Part shown: positions 22,029 through 31,020 of the stretch, one piece after another | How positions within the stretch are numbered: position 1 is the stretch's first letter | How the letters are laid out: every line of letters starts with the position of its first letter | Assembly (NCBI GenBank): GCA_002477755.1 | Contig: DLKD01000014.1 | Coordinates: forward strand, 59,342-123,341 | Direction of reading: 5' to 3' | Length of the DNA: 64,000 bases | Origin: Gordonia sp. UBA7599 | GTDB taxonomy: Bacteria; Actinomycetota; Actinomycetes; Mycobacteriales; Mycobacteriaceae | Translations under genes and position numbers: made by a program | The notes under the pieces: generated by a model | The model's input: the letters and a program-made list of their open reading frames with translations, nothing else | What the model was told of the DNA's origin: nothing | Databases searched by the model: none

Positions 22029-24173
22029 GTGCTGAAAAAGGAACCCCGCCGTCCCGCCCGCCTCGGTGCCCTCGCCGCCATCCTCGTCCTGGCAGTCCTC
22101 GGCATCGCCCTGATGCCCTCGACCGTCACGCATCTGAAGACGGGTGGCCTGGCCGCTGATTCCAGCGAATCGGTCCGAGCCGACGCACTGCTCAAGAAGC
22201 ACTTCCCTGCGGCCACGCCCGACATCGTTCTGGTGTTGACGCCCGGCGCTGGGGGCCGGGCCGGGGCGGTCAGGACTGTCGAGGCGGTCGCGAGGCTCCC
22301 CCACGTCACTGCGGTCCACTCCTACTTCTCCGACACCCCGGTGCCCGAACTCGCCACCGCCGATGGGCGCGCGGGACTGGCCTTCGTGTCTGCGCCGGGA
22401 GTGGGCGCGCCAGCCGATCTGATCAAGATCGTCGACGGTGCTCGTGAGGCCGGGCAGCGTTACGGAGTCGGCGTGACCGCCGGGGGTGACGGGGTGATCG
22501 ACGGGGCGATCGACAAGCTGGCCGAGGAGAGCCTCGTGCGCTCCGAGCTCATCGCCGCGCCGGTGGTCGCGGTGATACTGCTGATCGTCTTCGGGTCGGT
22601 GTGGGCGGCGGCGATGCCACTGCTCGCGGGCGGTGCGGCCGTCGCGATCGCCATGGCGCTGCTGCACGTTCTGGCCCGACTGACCGACGTCTCGACCTTC
22701 GCGATCAACCTGGCGACCGCGCTCGGCTTCGGTCTCGCGATCGACTACAGCCTGTTCATCGTGTCGCGATGGAGGGAATGCCGCGCCCAGGGGATGAGTC
22801 CGCAGCAGTCGCGCCGCACCACGCTACGCACCTCGGGCCGGACCATCGCGTTCTCCGGGATCACTGTCGTGATCGTGATGGCTGCGCTGCTCGTCTTCCC
22901 CGGATACTTCCTCAAGTCGTTGGCCTACAGCGGCATCATCACCATCGCGACGGTGATGGCCGTGACGCTGTTCGTCGTCCCGTGGATGCTGGAGGTCGTC
23001 GGAGAGCGGGCTCTGCGCCGCTACCGCTGGAGCCGTTGGGCGGCGGTCGAGTACGACCCCGACGCGCAGGCGCCGCGCAACCCGCCGAGCGGCACCCGCA
23101 CCTGGGCAGGGGCGGTGCTCATCACCGGGCTGCTGATCGGCGCTGCCGCACCGTTCCTGCATGCCAACTTCATTGCCCGCGACTACCGCGAACTTCCGGC
23201 CAACGACCCCGCTCGCCACGGCACCGAGGCACTGATCACCCAGTTCCCGGCGCTGGCGCAGAACAGCGCGTCAGTCGCGTTCCCCGACGGTGCGCCGCGC
23301 GCCGAACTGGACGCGACGGCCCGGCGTCTCGCGCAGATCCCCGACGTCGAGTCGGTTCGGTGGTCGGGAGGCCAGGCAACACGCTCGACGACGATCCCGC
23401 CGTCGCCCTTCGATGCGGCGATGTTCGGCACCGGCTCCGGCCCGACGTGGATCCAGGCCAACCTCGCCGTCGCTGCCGAGTCGGAGCGTGCCGCCGACGC
23501 GGTGCGGGCGATTCGTACCGAGGTCGGCGGTGAGGCGTTGGTCGGGGGTCCGACGGCGGGCCTCGTCGATATCAACGACGGGCTCACGTCTCGCCTGCCG
23601 TATGCCGTCGTCGCGATCGTCGTCGTCACCGCATTGCTGTTGTTCCTACTCACCGGGTCGGTGGTGTTGCCGGTCATCGGCGTTGCGTTGTCGGTGTTGT
23701 CCCTCGGTGCGACTTTCGGCTCCTTGGTCTTCATCTTCCAAGAAGGGCACCTGCGCGAGCTGCTCGGCGGGTTCACCGCCTTCGGTGCCATCAACGTGAC
23801 CGCGCCGATCCTGTTGTTCTGCATCGCCTACGGGCTGTCGATGGACTATCAGATGTTCATCCTGGCGCGCATCGCCGAGGAGTACGCCGGCGGCCGGAGT
23901 AGTGCCGATGCGGTGGCGATCGGGATGGCCGCGACCCGCCGCGTCATCGGTGCGGCGGCGGTGTTGATCGGGATCGTCCTCGCCGCGCTGGCCGCATCGC
24001 AGCTGACCTACCTGAAGATCCTCGGCGTCGGATTGGCCACCGCGATCGTCGTCGACGCGTTTATCGTGCGGCTCTTCCTGCTGCCGAACGTGATGAGGAT
24101 TGTCGGGGACGCGGCCTGGTACCGACCGCGCTGGCTCGACCCGGTCTACGAGCGGCTCAAGGTTTCGCATTAG
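22029..24173 (+). CDS. MMPL-family RND transporter
   Basis: 714 aa from the GTG at 22029; the frame extends upstream through the AraC gene but that part is not family-like. Two MMPL halves are visible, each with a periplasmic domain and a bundle of spans: first LIAAPVVAVILLIVFGSVWAA, LGFGLAIDYSLFIVSRWRE, ending in VVPWMLEVVGERALRRYRW; then the second with VAIVVVTALLLFLLTGS, IAYGLSMDYQMFILARI. The DYS and DYQ Asp-Tyr pairs in TM4/TM10 are the proton-relay sites of MmpL proteins. In mycolic-acid bacteria they export lipids or siderophores; the cargo here is unknown. Confidence 0.88.
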   Translation: MLKKEPRRPARLGALAAILVLAVLGIALMPSTVTHLKTGGLAADSSESVRADALLKKHFPAATPDIVLVLTPGAGGRAGAVRTVEAVARLPHVTAVHSYFSDTPVPELATADGRAGLAFVSAPGVGAPADLIKIVDGAREAGQRYGVGVTAGGDGVIDGAIDKLAEESLVRSELIAAPVVAVILLIVFGSVWAAAMPLLAGGAAVAIAMALLHVLARLTDVSTFAINLATALGFGLAIDYSLFIVSRWRECRAQGMSPQQSRRTTLRTSGRTIAFSGITVVIVMAALLVFPGYFLKSLAYSGIITIATVMAVTLFVVPWMLEVVGERALRRYRWSRWAAVEYDPDAQAPRNPPSGTRTWAGAVLITGLLIGAAAPFLHANFIARDYRELPANDPARHGTEALITQFPALAQNSASVAFPDGAPRAELDATARRLAQIPDVESVRWSGGQATRSTTIPPSPFDAAMFGTGSGPTWIQANLAVAAESERAADAVRAIRTEVGGEALVGGPTAGLVDINDGLTSRLPYAVVAIVVVTALLLFLLTGSVVLPVIGVALSVLSLGATFGSLVFIFQEGHLRELLGGFTAFGAINVTAPILLFCIAYGLSMDYQMFILARIAEEYAGGRSSADAVAIGMAATRRVIGAAAVLIGIVLAALAASQLTYLKILGVGLATAIVVDAFIVRLFLLPNVMRIVGDAAWYRPRWLDPVYERLKVSH

Positions 24174-24305
24174 GGGGCGGTGACGCTAGGTCAGCCCTCA
24201 TACCGGGCAAAACGTCCCGAACGCCGAAACAGGTAGGCAAGTACTCATGCCGGGCGGCTCGGTGAGTGAGACGGTTGTTCTACAACCGGATCAACAGGAG
24301 GAACG

Positions 24306-24698
24306 ATGATTCTGCCCAAGCTGACACGAACCGCTCTCGCCGTCGCGGTGGGGGCGTCCGCGCTCACCGCAACAGCACTCGGCTCGTCGACGGCGTCGGC
24401 GGCGCCCGCGACAAAAGTCTGGGCCGACGGATCGTCGATCTACGCCCGCGCCGACAGGCTTCCGCCGGGCCTGAAGGAGTGCGGGCTCCACGTTCCGCCG
24501 GCGCCCTACGACATCGTCGGCACGTACCTAGGGAGCCAGCAGGGCACCAATATCAATGGCACGACCCGCGGCAGTTCGATCACCCTGGTGATGCGCGGGG
24601 CATGGCCCGCCTCGTACGTGGTCCGTTTCGAATGCACGCGGACTGACGACTTCATCTTCGGTATCGACCGCAGGGTCAGCGTGGGCGGGTTGAGCTGA
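24306..24698 (+). CDS. secreted small protein, tandem copy A
   Basis: 130 aa, ATG at 24306 with AGGAGG upstream. Signal peptide to about residue 33 (ALAVAVGASALTATALGSSTASAA). The mature domain (TKVWADGSSIYARADRLPPGLKECGLHVPPAPYDIVGTYLGSQQG...) ends RRVSVGGLS and looks like an all-beta Ig-like fold with two Cys. The next gene encodes a paralogue. A small hairpin, CGGTTGT-TCT-ACAACCG, lies 18-34 nt upstream. Confidence 0.7.
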   Translation: MILPKLTRTALAVAVGASALTATALGSSTASAAPATKVWADGSSIYARADRLPPGLKECGLHVPPAPYDIVGTYLGSQQGTNINGTTRGSSITLVMRGAWPASYVVRFECTRTDDFIFGIDRRVSVGGLS

Positions 24699-25165
24699 TG
24701 ATCCGCCCGTTTCCTACACGACGAGTCGGGCTCCCACATCGGCCCGAGTCGGAAGGCTGCGCGCCGCGTTGGATTTGCGCGCCCACCCGCGTCGCTGTCG
24801 CCGCGCTGGCCATCAGCGGCTCCACGTTCGCCGGCGCGATGCTCGTCCCGTCGTCGGCGTTCGCGGCGCCTGCGGTCAAGGTGTGGTCCGCCGGATCCTC
24901 GATCTACGCCCAAATCGACCGGATGCCGCCGGGCGCCAAGAGCTGCCTGCTGCAGGTCCCGCCCACGTTCTACGACGTTATCGGCCTCACTCTTGGCAGC
25001 GGCGTGGGGAAGTCGGATCGGCGTGAGACGGGAGGGTCATCGCTCACACTCTCGGTCGGCGGTCTGTTGCCGGGACCCTATGACGTCCACCTGAATTGCC
25101 TCCACCCCGGCCACCCCGTCCTGATCAGCACCACGCGCCGCGTCAGCGTGGGGGGACTGAGCTGA
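24698..25165 (+). CDS. secreted small protein, tandem copy B
   Basis: 155 aa; the ATG overlaps the last base of the previous stop codon, so translation is coupled. After a longer leader (membrane-like VAVAALAISGSTFAGAMLVPSSAFAA) the mature part VKVWSAGSSIYAQIDRMPPGAKSCLLQVPPTFYDVIGLTLGSG... parallels copy A and ends with the same RRVSVGGLS. Function unknown. It is followed by a strong nested hairpin. Confidence 0.65.
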   Translation: MIRPFPTRRVGLPHRPESEGCAPRWICAPTRVAVAALAISGSTFAGAMLVPSSAFAAPAVKVWSAGSSIYAQIDRMPPGAKSCLLQVPPTFYDVIGLTLGSGVGKSDRRETGGSSLTLSVGGLLPGPYDVHLNCLHPGHPVLISTTRRVSVGGLS

Positions 25166-25168
25166 CAC

Positions 25169-25241
25169 CCTGAAAGCTGCCAAATATCGAGGTCCCGAGG
25201 GAGTATCTCCCTCGGGACCTCAGTAGTCGACAGCTTTCAGG
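25169..25241. terminator. nested double hairpin between convergent genes
   Basis: Inner stem: 15 bp, 25189-25203 with 25207-25221 (GAGGTCCCGAGGGAG, loop TAT), perfect. Outer stem: 11 bp, 25169-25179 (CCTGAAAGCTG) with 25231-25241, also perfect. It separates the convergent copy B and DUF779 genes and would stop transcription in both directions. Confidence 0.75.
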
Positions 25242-25246
25242 GGCTG

Positions 25247-25666
25247 TTAGGTCAACTCCGCACCTGTAAGCGGCGGAGAAGCGTCGAGGAGGACGTTCTC
25301 GTCGTCGGAGAAGACCCGCGAGCGGGAGAGGAACCGCACCCCTTCGGGTGCCTCCAACGAGAACCCGGCGCCGCGGCCCGGCACGACGTCGAGGATCAGC
25401 TGCGTGTGCTTCCAGAGCTGGAACTGGTCGCCGTTGATCCACACGCGCACCGCCGGCAGCGGATCGGGCAGCGCGATCTCGCCGACGAGAACGTCGCGCT
25501 GTCCGATCCGGTACTCGCCGACCGGGTAACACATCGGCGCCGATCCGTCGCAGCAGCCACCGGACTGATGGATCATGAGACCGCCGTGGAGCTCTGACAG
25601 CTTGGTCAAGAGCTCCACGGCGGAGTCGGTGGCAACCACGCGCTCGGGAGTGGTTGTGTCAGACAT
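25247..25666 (-). CDS. DUF779 family protein linked to aldehyde dehydrogenase
   Basis: 139 aa, ATG at 25666. The segment MIHQSGGCCDGSAPMCYP with three clustered Cys is the DUF779 signature, followed by WINGDQFQLWKHTQLILDVVPGRGAGFSLE. The gene starts 4 nt after the stop of the aldehyde dehydrogenase gene. This pairing is conserved in actinobacteria and proteobacteria growing on alcohols; the biochemical role is not settled, though metal or thiol chemistry is plausible from the Cys cluster. Confidence 0.85.
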   Translation of the reverse strand: MSDTTTPERVVATDSAVELLTKLSELHGGLMIHQSGGCCDGSAPMCYPVGEYRIGQRDVLVGEIALPDPLPAVRVWINGDQFQLWKHTQLILDVVPGRGAGFSLEAPEGVRFLSRSRVFSDDENVLLDASPPLTGAELT

Positions 25667-25670
25667 CGGC

Positions 25671-27194
25671 TTAGAAGAAGCCCTTGGCGGACTGCGCGTA
25701 GCCCACCAGCAGGTTCTTGGTCTGCTGGTAGTGCTCAAGCATCGCCAGGTGGTTCTCGCGCCCGATGCCGGACTGCTTGTAGCCGCCGAAGGCCGCGTGC
25801 GCAGGGTAGTCGTGGTAGGTGTTCGTCCACACCCGACCGGCCTGGATGTCACGGCCCGCCCGGTAGGCGACCGCGCCGTTGCGGCTCCACACACCGGCGC
25901 CGAGGCCGTAGAGCGTGTCGTTGGCGATCGAGATCGCCTCGTCGTAGTCGGAGAAGGACGTCACCGAGAGCACCGGACCGAAGATCTCCTCCTGGAAGAT
26001 CCGCATGTCGTTGCGGCCGGCGAACACGGTGGGGGTGATGTAGAAACCACCGGCCAGGTCGCCGCCCAGATCGAGCGGCTCACCGCCGGTCAACACCTTG
26101 GCGCCCTCTTCCTTGCCGATCGACAGGTAGGACTTGATCTTCTCGAACTGATCGCTGGAGGCCTGGGCGCCCATCATCGTGTCGGTGTCCAACGGGTTGC
26201 CCTGCTTGATGGCCTTGACCCGGGCGATCGCCTTGTCGAGGAAGCCGTCGTAGATGCCCTTCTGGATCAGGCCGCGGCTCGGGCAGGTGCAGACCTCGCC
26301 CTGGTTGAGGGCGAACATCGTGAAGCCCTCCAGCGCGCGGTCGAGGAAGCCGTCGTCGGCGCTCATCACGTCGTCGAAGAAGATGTTGGGGCTCTTGCCG
26401 CCCAACTCCAGCGTCACCGGAATCAGGTTCTCCGACGCGTACTGCATGATCAGGCGGCCCGTCGTGGTCTCGCCGGTGAATGCGATCTTGCGGATGCGGT
26501 TGCTCGACGCCAACGGCTTGCCCGCCTCGACGCCGAAGCCGTTGACGATGTTGACCACACCGTCGGGCAGCAGGTCGCCGATGATGCTGAACAAGAACAG
26601 GATCGATGCCGGGGTCTGCTCGGCCGGCTTCAGCACCACACAGTTGCCCGCGGCGAGTGCCGGGGCGAGCTTCCACACGGCCATGAGGATCGGGAAGTTC
26701 CACGGGATGATCTGCCCGACGACGCCGAGCGGCTCGTGGAAGTGGTAGGCGACGGTGTCGGAGTCGATCTCGGAGATCCCGCCCTCCTGGGCGCGCACGA
26801 CGCCGGCGAAGTAGCGGAAGTGGTCGACGGCCAGCGGGATGTCGGCGGCGAGGGTCTCGCGGACCGCCTTGCCGTTGTCCCAGGTCTCGGCGACGGCGAT
26901 CTTCTCGAGGTTCGCCTCGATGCGGTCGGCGATCTTGTTGAGGATCACCGCGCGCTCGGCGACCGACGTCTTGCCCCACGCCGGTGCCGCGGCCCAAGCG
27001 GCGTCGAGCGCGAGGTCGATGTCCTCGGCTGTCGAGCGTGCGACCTCACAGAAGGTCTTGCCGTCGACGGGCGACGGGTTCTCGAAGTATTGGCCCTTGA
27101 CCGGCGGGACCCACTTGCCGCCGATCCAGTTGTCGTAGCGCGACTCGTAGCTCATCACGGAGCCCTCGGTACCGGGCTTGGCGTAGACAGACAT
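25671..27194 (-). CDS. NAD-dependent (acet)aldehyde dehydrogenase, ExaC-type
   Basis: 507 aa from the ATG at 27194 (AAAGGAG upstream). ALDH landmarks: IIPWNFP, GET TTG glycine loop near 240, general base Glu263 in [10 protein letters not shown], catalytic Cys302 in [19 protein letters not shown]. The double-Cys context and the DUF779 neighbour match the acetaldehyde dehydrogenases used in ethanol oxidation. The divergent-side regulator upstream on the same strand contains a GAF domain and probably controls it. Confidence 0.92.
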   Translation of the reverse strand: MSVYAKPGTEGSVMSYESRYDNWIGGKWVPPVKGQYFENPSPVDGKTFCEVARSTAEDIDLALDAAWAAAPAWGKTSVAERAVILNKIADRIEANLEKIAVAETWDNGKAVRETLAADIPLAVDHFRYFAGVVRAQEGGISEIDSDTVAYHFHEPLGVVGQIIPWNFPILMAVWKLAPALAAGNCVVLKPAEQTPASILFLFSIIGDLLPDGVVNIVNGFGVEAGKPLASSNRIRKIAFTGETTTGRLIMQYASENLIPVTLELGGKSPNIFFDDVMSADDGFLDRALEGFTMFALNQGEVCTCPSRGLIQKGIYDGFLDKAIARVKAIKQGNPLDTDTMMGAQASSDQFEKIKSYLSIGKEEGAKVLTGGEPLDLGGDLAGGFYITPTVFAGRNDMRIFQEEIFGPVLSVTSFSDYDEAISIANDTLYGLGAGVWSRNGAVAYRAGRDIQAGRVWTNTYHDYPAHAAFGGYKQSGIGRENHLAMLEHYQQTKNLLVGYAQSAKGFF

Positions 27195-27262
27195 GATCGC
27201 TCCTTTGCGAATGGTGAGGTGGCTCACACACTACGAGCGAAGTGGTTGCAACGGCGTTGCAC

Positions 27263-28507
27263 TCAGCGAGAAAGCCGTCGATCCAGGAGACGCGCGCGTC
27301 CCATGGCCCGGGCGCGACTGGCGTGCCCCGGGGGGAGGACGGCGGCGAGGTGGGCCCACGCCGTGAGGTCGTCGCGGCCCAACGGGGACGACACCCACGC
27401 ATCGAGTGCGGCCGCATCACCGCTGGCGACCAGGCGTGAACGGAGGTCGACGAGGAGTTCGTCGAACAGCTCGACGACGCCCGGCGCACCCGATTCGGCG
27501 AGCAGGCCGCCGCGCCCCAGCTCCCGGATCGCGGCGATGATCTCGCCCTTCTCGATCCGGCGCCGCACCTCGTCGACGTCGGAGGAGACGTCGACGGTGA
27601 GCCGGTAAGGCCGTGACGCGACGACGTCGCCGAGCGTCCGGCGCAACCGCGAGATCTCGACGCGCACGGTCACCGCACCCAGCTCGTCGTCGGCGAGCAT
27701 CATCGCGAGCTGTTCGGTGGTCAGCCCCTCCGGGTAGGCCTGCAGTAGGAGGATGATCTCGGCGTGGCGTGGTGAGAGCGGGCGCGTCGTCCCGTCGGCG
27801 TCGCGCCACAGCGGCGCGGAGTCCAGGGTGGTCAGGCGCGGCGAGCACGCGGCCCCGGGGGTGAGGTCGACGGCGGGGGCGCGCAACTCGAGTTCGACGG
27901 CGGCGGCTACCGACCGGACCGCGGCCAGGGCGAACGGGGTGGCGGCCACGTCGCCGCCGGTGATGTCGAGGACGCCCAGCAGCCCACCGGTCAGCGGGTC
28001 GTGGATCGGAGCCGCCGAACAACTCCACTTCTGCACCATCCCGACGAAATGCTCCGGCCCGACGACCTGCACGCCGCGGTCGACGGCCAGCGCCAAACCG
28101 GGCGCGTTGGTGCCGACGGCGGTCTCGCTCCACACCGAGCCTTCGACGAAGTTGATGTGGCTTGCCGCATCGCGCGCAGTGCGGCACCCGTCGACCCACA
28201 GCAGGCGACCCGCGGCGTCGGTGGTGGCGACGACGGCATCGACGTCGGCGAGATCGTCGACGAGGAGTGAGCGGATCAGTGGCCGGACCGCGGCGAGGCG
28301 GTGGGAATCGCGGTAGGCGCGGAAATCGGCGTCGGAAACGCTGTCGCCGTCGGGGGTCGCCGTCTCGGGATCGACGCCGCGGTCGCGGGAGCGCTCCCAC
28401 GATTCGCGGACCATCGAGCGGACCGAGCCGTCGGGCGGCAGGATGCCGCTCAGGAACTGCTCGTAGGCGCGCTTGACCCGGGTGGGTTGTGCGGCGCCGA
28501 TGCCCAT
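27263..28507 (-). CDS. GAF-domain transcriptional regulator (AcoR-like N-terminus without AAA domain)
   Basis: 414 aa from the ATG at 28507 with AAGGAG 6 nt upstream. The N-terminus (RESWERSRDRGVDPETA) and GAF domain (INFVEGSVWSETAVGTNAPGLALAVDRGVQVVGPEHF, CSAAPIHDPLTGGLLGVLDITG) are those of AcoR-type regulators of alcohol and acetoin use. Instead of the sigma-54 AAA domain it has a winged helix (LSPRHAEIILLLQAYPEGLTTEQLAMMLADDELGAVTVRVEISRLRRTLG). It lies directly upstream of the aldehyde dehydrogenase/DUF779 pair, which it probably activates. Confidence 0.82.
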   Translation of the reverse strand: MGIGAAQPTRVKRAYEQFLSGILPPDGSVRSMVRESWERSRDRGVDPETATPDGDSVSDADFRAYRDSHRLAAVRPLIRSLLVDDLADVDAVVATTDAAGRLLWVDGCRTARDAASHINFVEGSVWSETAVGTNAPGLALAVDRGVQVVGPEHFVGMVQKWSCSAAPIHDPLTGGLLGVLDITGGDVAATPFALAAVRSVAAAVELELRAPAVDLTPGAACSPRLTTLDSAPLWRDADGTTRPLSPRHAEIILLLQAYPEGLTTEQLAMMLADDELGAVTVRVEISRLRRTLGDVVASRPYRLTVDVSSDVDEVRRRIEKGEIIAAIRELGRGGLLAESGAPGVVELFDELLVDLRSRLVASGDAAALDAWVSSPLGRDDLTAWAHLAAVLPPGHASRARAMGRARLLDRRLSR

Positions 28508-28609
28508 GGAGCTCCTTTTCGCGCAGGTGTTACCTGCGATTGTGCATCGCCGCTGTGACCTGGGCAACAAAGCCATACAGTGGCCGGAGCAGCAGCGGAA
28601 GGGTGCCCG

Positions 28610-31006
28610 ATGACGAAGTCCCCGAACAACAGCTCGCAGACCGACGCGCATGGCGTCGACAAACCTCACTTGGCTCGCGAGCATCTGCCCATCCCCGACG
28701 TTCAGCATGTCGGTCTGACGACCTATGACGCCAAGGACCCCAACACGTCCTACCCGCCGATCAAGGAGTTGCGTCCGCCCGCCGGGGCACCGAACGTGCT
28801 GATCGTGCTGCTCGACGACGTTGGGTTCGGTGCCTCGACGACCTTCGGCGGTCCGTGCGCCACCCCGGTCGCCGACCGGATGGCTGAAGAGGGCATCAGG
28901 CTGGACCGGTTCCACACGACGGCACTGTGCTCGCCGACGCGACAGGCCATGCTCACCGGGCGCAACCACCACTCGGTGGGCATGGGGGCGATCACCGAGA
29001 TGGCCACGTCGGCGCCGGGTAACAGCAGCATCCGGCCCAAGGAGAAGGCACCGGTCGCCGAGACCCTCAAGCTCAACGGATACTCCACGGCCCAGTTCGG
29101 CAAGTGCCACGAGGTGCCGGTGTGGGAGGTGAGCCCGGTCGGCCCCTTCAGTCAATGGCCGACGGGGTCGGGGTTCGAGTACTTCTACGGCTTCGTCGGC
29201 GGCGAGGCCAACCAGTACTACCCGGGGCTGTACGAGGGCACGACGCCGGTCGAGCCGTCGAGCACCCCGGAGCAGGGCTACACGCTCACCCAGGACCTCG
29301 CCGACCACGCCATCACCTGGGTGCGCCAACAGAAGGCGCTGGCCCCGGACAAGCCCTTCTTCATGTACTTCGCGCCCGGGGCGACCCACGCGCCCCACCA
29401 CGTTCCCCAGGAGTGGTCCGACAAATACCGGGGGAAGTTCGACGAGGGCTGGGACAAGCTGCGCGAGCAGATCTTCGCGCGGCAGAAAGAGCTCGGCGTG
29501 ATTCCCGCCGACGCGGAGCTGACCGCGCGGCACGAGGAGATCCCGGCGTGGGACGACATGCCCGCCGAGCTCAAGCCGGTGCTCGCCCGGCAGATGGAGA
29601 TCTACGCGGGCTTCCTTGAGCAGACCGACTACGAGGTGGGGCGAGTACTCGACGCCATCGACTCGCTCGGTGCGCTCGACGACACCCTGGTCTTCTACAT
29701 CATCGGCGACAACGGAGCGTCCGCCGAGGGGACGCCGGTGGGCTGCTTCAACGAGATGACGACGTTGAACGGGATGCCCGGGATCGAGACCACCGAGTTC
29801 CTGATGTCCAAGATCGACGACTTCGGCACACCCGAGGCCTACAACCACTACGCGGTGGGCTGGGCGCACGCCCTGTGCACGCCGTATCAGTGGACCAAGC
29901 AGGTCGCCTCGCACTGGGGTGGCACCCGCAACGGCACCATCGTGCGATGGGGCAACGGACTCGGCGACGGCGGTGGGATCCGCCATCAGTTCCACCACGT
30001 GATCGACATCGTCCCGACCATCCTCGAAGCGGCCGGCATTCCCGCGCCGCAGTCGGTGAACGGCATCACCCAGGCGCCGCTGGAGGGCGTCAGCATGCTG
30101 GGGTCGTTGCGCAGCGCCGATGCGCCCGAGACCCACGACGTCCAGTACTTCGAGATCATGGGCAATCGCGGAATCTACTTCCAGGGCTGGACGGCGGTCA
30201 CCAAGCACCGCACGCCGTGGAAGATGGCGGCGCCACTCCCGTTCGACGAGGACGTGTGGGAGCTGTATGGACCCGGCGATTGGACGCAATCACGCGATCT
30301 GTCCAAAGAGCAGCCCGAGCAGCTCGCCTACCTGCAGCGGCTGTGGTTGATCGAAGCGACCAAGTACGGGGTCGTGCCGCTCGACGACCGCACGGTCGAG
30401 CGGATCATCCCCGAGTTGTCGGGCCGACCGTCGCTCATCAAGGGCACGTCGCAACTGATGTTCAGCGGCATGCGCCTGGCCGAGGCGGCCGTCATCTCCG
30501 TCAAGAACCGCTCCCACGCGGTGACCGCCGAGATTGACGTGCCCGACGGCGGCGCCAACGGTGTGATCGTGACGCAGGGCGGCCTGGCCGGCGGGTGGGC
30601 GCTGTATGTCCACGAGAAGAAGCTGACGTACTGCTACAACTTCTTCGGCATCGACTACTACGTGACCTCGGCAGAGAAGGAGATCCCGGCGGGCCGGCAC
30701 CAGGTGCGGATGGAGTTCGCCTACGACGGTGGTGGGCTCGCCCAGGGCGGCGACATCACCCTCTTCTACGACGGTGAGCCGGTCGGGACGGGACGGGTGG
30801 ACCGGACCCAGCCGGTCGGATTCTCCGCCGACGAGGCGTGCGACGTCGGGCGCGACACCGGCTCCTCACCGTCGCCGGACTACCGACCCGGGACGTCGGC
30901 CTTTACCGGGACGATCGCCTGGGTGGAGATCGATACCGGCGACGACGACCACGACCATCTGGTCACCGCCGAGGACCGCTTGCGGATTGCCATGGGAAAG
31001 CAGTGA
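28610..31006 (+). CDS. arylsulfatase (type I, formylglycine-dependent)
   Basis: 798 aa, ATG at 28610 preceded by GGAAGGG. Sulfatase signature: Cys107 in LCSPTRQAMLTGR (CxPxR, the site converted to formylglycine). Metal ligands are suggested by the Asp pair in VLLDDVGFG (69-70) and FYIIGDNGAS. The C-terminal ~150 residues form a beta-rich domain (GGLAGGWALYVHEKKLTYCYNFFGID). The size and layout match large actinobacterial AtsA-like enzymes, which release sulfate from esters. There is no signal peptide, so it is probably cytosolic. A formylglycine-generating enzyme is needed but is not in this window. Confidence 0.9.
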   Translation: MTKSPNNSSQTDAHGVDKPHLAREHLPIPDVQHVGLTTYDAKDPNTSYPPIKELRPPAGAPNVLIVLLDDVGFGASTTFGGPCATPVADRMAEEGIRLDRFHTTALCSPTRQAMLTGRNHHSVGMGAITEMATSAPGNSSIRPKEKAPVAETLKLNGYSTAQFGKCHEVPVWEVSPVGPFSQWPTGSGFEYFYGFVGGEANQYYPGLYEGTTPVEPSSTPEQGYTLTQDLADHAITWVRQQKALAPDKPFFMYFAPGATHAPHHVPQEWSDKYRGKFDEGWDKLREQIFARQKELGVIPADAELTARHEEIPAWDDMPAELKPVLARQMEIYAGFLEQTDYEVGRVLDAIDSLGALDDTLVFYIIGDNGASAEGTPVGCFNEMTTLNGMPGIETTEFLMSKIDDFGTPEAYNHYAVGWAHALCTPYQWTKQVASHWGGTRNGTIVRWGNGLGDGGGIRHQFHHVIDIVPTILEAAGIPAPQSVNGITQAPLEGVSMLGSLRSADAPETHDVQYFEIMGNRGIYFQGWTAVTKHRTPWKMAAPLPFDEDVWELYGPGDWTQSRDLSKEQPEQLAYLQRLWLIEATKYGVVPLDDRTVERIIPELSGRPSLIKGTSQLMFSGMRLAEAAVISVKNRSHAVTAEIDVPDGGANGVIVTQGGLAGGWALYVHEKKLTYCYNFFGIDYYVTSAEKEIPAGRHQVRMEFAYDGGGLAQGGDITLFYDGEPVGTGRVDRTQPVGFSADEACDVGRDTGSSPSPDYRPGTSAFTGTIAWVEIDTGDDDHDHLVTAEDRLRIAMGKQ

Positions 31007-31020
31007 CTAATCGTCGCTGA

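Noticed and set aside
25575-27608. 677-aa plus-strand frame opposite the aldehyde dehydrogenase
   Set aside because: Composition (His, Arg, Asp-rich, no domains) and exact overlap with a well-supported gene show it to be an antisense shadow.
27263-30289. 1008-aa open frame on the minus strand covering the GAF regulator and half the arylsulfatase gene
   Set aside because: Only the part below 28507 is a real protein (GAF regulator with its own ribosome site). The upstream part is the antisense of the arylsulfatase gene, a common effect of high GC third positions.
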